From: Echinometra lucunter
Taxonomy: Eukaryota; Echinodermata; Echinoidea; Camarodonta; Echinometridae
Assembly: GCA_029962745.1 (NCBI GenBank)
Contig: CM057164.1
Location: forward strand, 27,485,175-27,549,174
Direction: 5' to 3'
DNA length: 64,000 nucleotides
Positions 58,345 to 64,000 of this stretch are shown one piece after another. The notes under the pieces are model-generated. The model was not told where the DNA came from and ran no database searches. It worked only from the letters and a program-made list of their open reading frames with translations. Each line of letters opens with the position of its first letter. Position 1 is the first letter of the stretch. The position numbers were made by a program, and so were the translations under genes.

Positions 58345-58803
58345 TTATTTGGAGTAGAATAAACTATAGCCCTCCGAACAGGAAGGATGCTCTCCACTCA
58401 TGTGCAAGTAACAATGACGAGCCAAGTTTTGAGTTGAAATGACATCCAGTCGATCCGACGTCCAAAGGTAAGGCAAAAGTTTGTGCCGACCGTCACGTCC
58501 CGAAAGAGTGGATGACCACAATTTTCCTTTCAATTTGTGACAGTTTTCAAAGACCACAGGTAGGCCTAACAGCATACAAGAATCGATGGTAATAAGTAGG
58601 GAACTTAGCTCAATCCGCTCATAAATTCCAGTAGAAATATTCGACTCCGACGTAATGATCGCCAACAACTTGACTTCAGTGTGCCTCAAAAGCGGATTAA
58701 CATGATTAAGGAAAGTGCTCGTTATTAATAATGTCCAGTTGAGTACTTCTGGCGTCCTGTGCTTTGTTTCACCCAAGACATTGACTCCTATTGTAAAATT
58801 GTG
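58345..58803 (-). CDS. Unrecognised open reading frame of about 150 codons
   Basis: Minus-strand frame open for about 150 codons, reading for example GIYERIELSSLLITIDSCML and ending GYSLFYSK with TAA at 58347-58345. The stop codon overlaps an AATAAA (58349-58344), which could end a transcript. It has four cysteines and no hydrophobic segment typical of a signal peptide. No domain was recognised, there is no good ATG at the start (one in-frame Met is internal) and no acceptor fits the frame. An open frame of this size can occur by chance once in a window this large. Confidence 0.2.
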   Translation of the reverse strand, partial: HNFTIGVNVLGETKHRTPEVLNWTLLITSTFLNHVNPLLRHTEVKLLAIITSESNISTGIYERIELSSLLITIDSCMLLGLPVVFENCHKLKGKLWSSTLSGRDGRHKLLPYLWTSDRLDVISTQNLARHCYLHMSGEHPSCSEGYSLFYSK

Positions 58804-59699
58804 ATGTCACTGTAATAGAGTATCTTAAAAAGACTTTAGTCAGAATTGTTATCTACGCACGATAACCGGGTCATTCTGACACAAACAGCGAAAGTTGAAA
58901 CACTGGGAAAATGCCAAAACACAAAGGCGTTGTGACGTAGTACGATGAGCAAGTGACTGCTTGGTCAGTCAATGTTCGGAAGAAATCTGACCTTTACTGA
59001 CCATAGCAGGTGGTTGGTCAATGTCATTACTCCATGAGATGGCCAAGTAAGTGAAAGTACAATGGCTGCGATTCCTTGCAAAAATTACTCTTCTTCCGTT
59101 TTCTCAGTTTGCTCGGCTTTTTCTCCCCCGCTTGTCTTGTTTTTCCTGATGAAAATATCCCAGCATCGCTACAAGGCAGTAAAACTCTGCTGACATTTTA
59201 TTTAGTTTTCCTTCTATAAATTGTTCTCTCTTCAATGTTGACGAATGAAATTTGAAAACAAACAAATGAACAACAGTTATGCAATCACGAATGCCCTGGC
59301 AACTAAATTTTCTTTTAGGAGGAAATCATGTACATGATGTAGGTACAAGAATGGTCAAGAGCAAACAGTTTACAAAAACACCAGCATATTGAACTTATTC
59401 ACAAGAGACCCCGACGTTTCCCGCTCTTTTTTTTTTTTTCTGTCTAGCGCAATTTGTCGTCTGCTCCCTGGCCAAGTGGTCCGCCTGACAGTCAGCCAGT
59501 GACTAAACAACGCAATGGAATGAATGGACGTATCAGCACGTAGACATTCCTCTGCTCAAACCGGGAGGGGAGGTCAGATCATGTGACCTGGCTGCAACGG
59601 CAGGCCATCAATGTCATCTCGAAATACATTTCTAATTAGGCCCTATCCGACAGCGAATACTGAAGAATAATAAAATGATTATGGGATGAAAAGGAGAAA

Positions 59700-59821
59700 A
59701 AAGAAGAAGAAGAGAGAGAGAGAGAGAGAGTGGGAAAGAGAACCGAAAAGATTAAACAGATGTGTGCAACAGAAAGTGAAAGAAAGAGATGGTATCAAAG
59801 AAGAGAGAGAGAAAGGCAGGG

Positions 59822-59870
<49 letters not shown>
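59700..59870. repeat. GA-rich microsatellite cluster
   Basis: (GA)n at 59712-59730 and 59828-59869 with purine-rich sequence between. Open frames here are artefacts. Confidence 0.9.
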
Positions 59871-59874
<4 letters not shown>

Positions 59875-60794
59875 GAGACTGGGATGCCAAGAGACAAAAA
59901 TTAGGTTGATGGGTTTCGAATAAATAGCTAGCTGGTACGTTTGCGGCCTGTACTTTCTTCGTAATAACGACCTCGGACAAATAAGATACATCAACCTGTA
60001 CATTAACACTGTCACATGTTAAAGGCATTTGATTACAAGAGTCTGCCCTAAAAACTGTAAGACATGAAACAATATTCAGATATTTACTATTTATTTCTCA
60101 ACACCCACTGTATAGCCCTGCCCCTCTCTTTCCCACCGAATCGGAGGATAAAATGCGATAATATTATACTCGATGAATTCCTCCTCCTCTTTATATTACA
60201 AATCAGGGAGATGGAGGTTCCTCATCTTCCTGCTCAAACATAAAAAGAGCTAAAAGAGCTAAATTTATTCATTTATTCAGAAAGTAAGTTTTCATTTTTA
60301 TATCGTTAAACCATCCTGTTTGCTTTCATCATATTTAAGCATGACAAATGATGTAAAAGAATAATAGTCACATGAATCATTTAAGCAGAATAAAATCACA
60401 ATGAAGGGGAAAAAAACTGATCTCAATGACAATCATTCCATTAGAACGATTTCTCGCTTTCATTAGTATACACTGTTACCGTGAACACGATTTTGGACTT
60501 GGGTTTGGGGTTATCACAAGATTAATAGTGATGTAATTGTTTAATTGTTTGTTTAATGATGTCTAATTATGCAAGTTAACATGACTAATACTCATGCAGT
60601 CATATATGTCTAGTTACTGCTGGCAATATGAACAATACATGATTGTTACTAAGTATTGTTGCGTTGAAGATTACTAACCGTTATCCCATTTTGATAAAAT
60701 GAAATTGAAAGTAATACAGGGGAAAAAAACTTCTACGGGTGTACGTGATACACCTGTTTGATAACTGTATACATACTTCTTGAACTAAATTTTA

Positions 60795-60945
60795 TGATGA
60801 CAGTTCAAGAGCTTGCCAGAAGCTTTTCAGATATAGCAACACCTAGTGTATTCACAGTAAAATTCCACCAACAGAAATACCACTATGTATCAAATAGTTG
60901 GTTACTAGGGATTCGAGAAAGAAACGTGCATTAATTGATATGCAT
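60795..60945 (+). repeat. Dispersed repeat family D, copy 4
   Basis: AAGAGCTTGCCAGAAGC near the left and GGTTACTAGGGATTCGAGAA with AGAAACGTGCATTAATTGA on the right match the family, with divergence. Confidence 0.45.
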
Positions 60946-63223
60946 TTTACTGACTTGCTTCCTCGATCTTTCAACTGAAAACAAAGCAGTTGAACGAAGG
61001 CATTTGTAAAACGTATTATAACAAATAATTTGGAAGGTAACCTGATACACGTGATCAGATGTTAGAATGTTTTAATGTAGTGCATATGTTCGTGCGAATT
61101 ACAGACACCTGTAAACTCCACATTAACCTAATAGTCAGATTTATCACTTCCTTGAAATGTCATACGAATAAGCCTATGAATGAACTTTATAACTGCCATG
61201 ACTGCCAAAGCCCACCATTTCAAGACAAGAAGCCAAAATAACTATGAAGCCAAATATTAATTCCATTTCCTAACCGACTAATTACCTCCATTATTAATCC
61301 TATCCTTGCTGCTTTCTTCCTTTTTTTTCTAATTACCATGTTAACCTACATGGCCTTATGGTCTGTTATTTTCTCGAACTCTAAAAAGTTTAAAGATACC
61401 ACATAACGAACTACAGTTATGATTACCTTCAAAATTCTTTTCAAAGGCTTCTCTGATACACATTCGTGACAAACCTGTTGATTTTCGTGCTGGTCTATCA
61501 GAAATCAAGGGGCTAAAGCAACCGTAAAGGGTGTGTTAAATGGATATATCATTTTGGTAATTAATATGATTAAGAAGACAAAATCAGGGCAATTTAATAT
61601 CATAAGATGTTCGTTGCAAAGGTATCATAGAGTATAGGGATAAGTTTCTTCACCACTTGTAGGAAATGCAAATCATTTAAACATGGGTTTAAGGGAAGAA
61701 ACCGTGACACCCATACGTGACATCCAGACTAATCGACACTGGTTCAAATATTTATCCTTCTTTCCTCCAGATTATCACATTCCCATGGCAACTAATAGAC
61801 GGTAGATTGAGCAGACGTGAATCGTCCCTTCTCCATGGATTGCATAATCATGCAAGCTTAAAATCTAACAACTTTTAAAGCAACTTTTTATCATGTTTAT
61901 GTAGACAGAGCGATTTTAAGGGTGAGTCATACCCAATTTCTCGGTATCATTCTTCTTCCTAATATCACGGCTGATCCGCTAGAGAAATTTGTTTTATAAG
62001 CCCGAAAATTGACTTTTTGAAATCCAGTAACACCTTCTGCATGGTTTATAAGATTATATTCTTGAACACACTCGGGTGATTGAGGGGGCCTCAGATATCT
62101 TCTTCCCAACAAACAGCCAATATTCATGCAGGGACACTTATAACGTTATCCTAAACTTTTATTTTTTTCAGTTCAGTTTTTTTTTTCACTTTCGAATGAA
62201 GCAACATATAATAATTACTCAAAACATAAAATGAGCAGCTGTTGTCTAAGGAAAGACTCAGGAGCCGAAACGCCAGCCATTCTCTCAATTGAAAGACAAA
62301 TACAATCACGTCATGATAACGGGCATCGTCAGACCCAGTTTTTTTAAAAAAATTGATCCTGCACCCCGTCCCCCTTAGGAGTATAGGAGGGTAGGCGGGA
62401 TGCCCTTCAAAAATAAATTTCGAAGAAATAAATTTATATTTTATCACAACGCCGCGCCCCTCCCCTGGCCCTTCAACACATGTTCAAAAGATTTAACTGA
62501 TCGAATAACGCCTGCAGGCGACCTTGGAAATCTTACATGTCTTACAACATCAGATCCTCCGTGCTGATCTGAGAGGAAGCTAGTCGCCCCCTCTCTTAAC
62601 ATTCATGTTAAAACTCATCAATTTCATTACATTCTGAACAAAAACAGAGCACATTGCTTACTGGAACCGGGTGTTCCCTGTATAAAGCCTATGCGAATGA
62701 GATAATTTAGAAGTCAAGGGGTTAACAGCGGAAAACAGAGGATGGGTGGGAATAGCATATTCTACTCGACTCGCCTTTACCATGTTTACATGCAGCGCGC
62801 CGCGGCTTCGTTTCGACTCCGTCAAATACTTAACCCATGGAGTATACCCCCATGCTTAACCCAAAGGTTACAGGAACCTAGTGGCTCCGTATCAAGCCTA
62901 TGGGATGACAGGAAACATTAGTCTATGGGTTAAGTTCTAGTCATGCGAATAAAAGTGTTTCACAGCACTGAGAGAGCTTGATTAATGAACATGATAAAGC
63001 TGCATTACATTTATATCTCTCTCTCTTCTACTTACATGTTTTAATGCACATGCAGAGCAACCCCCCCTTTTTCATTTTCTCATGTTTAATTATAGTCCTT
63101 TAAAACTTGATTTCCATAACTGATTCTTAGTCTGTCTCCTTTTACTTTTTGACAATTGTTTAATGATACTGGGAATCAGCCACCTCTTACAAGCTATGCA
63201 GCTGATTTCCTCTCATTTCTCCT

Positions 63224-63289
63224 ATAAACTAAACTAAACTAAACTAAACTAAACTAAACTAAACTAAACTATGAACTAAACTAAACTAA

Positions 63290-63320
<31 letters not shown>

Positions 63321-63371
63321 CTAAACTAAACTAAACTAAACTAAACTAAACTAAACTAAACTAAACTAAAC
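63224..63371. repeat. (CTAAA)n satellite-like array
   Basis: About 28 pentanucleotide units, with two small interruptions (near 63271 and 63290). Confidence 0.95.
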
Positions 63372-63797
63372 ATTTTCCAGTGTTTACGTCTATTCTTCAA
63401 TCTTTCGATGGGGTATCAGCACCTGTATGTTAAGCTGGATTAGTTCGAGACAGACATTCTAAGCTTCAAGTCATTCAATCATAATTGCGTTATGGAGCTG
63501 TGGAAATTATGGATCAACCCGTAATTAGGAAAAGGCGGCCAAATGATTCTTTCCTTAGAGAAAGGAAAAGAAATTAGGCTTCCGCAAGCATGTCATAGGT
63601 AAAAAAAATAATTTCCAGTCATTACCAGATGAAATCCCTAGTAAGATCTGAACCACCCCTATGCTTAATCATTGTATTAGTGTTTAATAATATTTCACAG
63701 GAAGAATATTTTACAAAACGTATAAGGGGACTGCAAATTTGTAATGTAAAATTGAAATACGAAGTCCGGGTTCCATATTTTGACAGAAAAAAGAACA

Positions 63798-63955
63798 GGG
63801 CCCATTGCATAAAACTTTCCGGTCACGGTAACTTTGCCATAAACAGTAACTTCAATGGAAACCTTGAATTCGATTGGCTGTTGAGCAATATTACCATGGT
63901 AGTTACCATTGATGGCAAAGTTACTATAAAAGCAAGTTTTTATGCAACGGCACCC
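63798..63955. mobile_element. Foldback element
   Basis: GGGCCCATTGCATAAAACTT on the left and TTTTTATGCAACGGCACCC on the right. Interior GTAACTTTGCCAT is inverted as ATGGCAAAGTTAC. Length about 158 bp. Confidence 0.7.
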
Positions 63956-64000
63956 TTGTCAGAATAAGACATAATTATGCACATCAAACTACCATGCTTA

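Larger units (their letters stand above)
58804..64000. other. No gene recognised
   Basis: Holds a GA-rich cluster, family D copy 4, the CTAAA array and a foldback near the end. Domain exons for the missing gene C ectodomain were sought on the minus strand and not found. Confidence 0.55.

Noticed and set aside
63013..63080. Minus-strand ATG with 13 codons ending at a strong GTAAGT donor
   Set aside because: Too short, contains a G7 run, no hydrophobic signal core; no link to gene C other than compatible phase.

Overview
This is eukaryotic (metazoan) genomic DNA: AT-rich, gene-poor, with short exons bounded by GT/AG splice sites, long introns, very many microsatellites and dozens of inverted-repeat elements. 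The domain set (SRCR, WSC, CCP/sushi) and the style of the foldback elements and tRNA-derived SINEs point to an echinoderm, most likely a sea urchin; this is inference, not proof. A run of 500 N (21001-21500) is an assembly gap.

The main content is a cluster of three related single-pass receptor genes. Gene A (+, 11804-24441) encodes SRCR (two exons), WSC, CCP, a Thr-rich stalk, one transmembrane helix and a 200-residue cytoplasmic tail. Gene B (+, 36831-43609) encodes WSC, CCP, stalk, helix and a 267-residue tail. Gene C (-, about 58102 down to 50339) encodes a Pro-rich stalk plus helix and a tail of about 490 residues, interrupted by an apparent frameshift. In all three the exon with the helix ends in phase 2 and one large terminal exon carries the whole tail. 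Each visible ectodomain exon is phase 1 at both ends. The tails are rich in tyrosine motifs of the YxN/YxxL type that bind SH2 adaptors, so these look like signalling receptors. No signal-peptide exon was found for any of the three, so N-termini are missing, outside the window, or shared.

Layout: 1-11803 is non-coding with several foldback elements; 11804-24441 is gene A; 24613-36830 holds a reverse-transcriptase fossil, SINEs, a tRNA-like palindrome, a possible 2.5-kb DNA transposon and a 1.2-kb triplet repeat; 36831-43609 is gene B, with a 45-bp minisatellite in the intron between helix and tail; 43610-50338 is repeat-filled space between convergent genes B and C; 50339-58102 is gene C; the rest is non-coding with one unrecognised open frame at 58345-58803.

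All exon calls come from reading splice sites, phase and domain residues by eye. Nothing was searched against a database.
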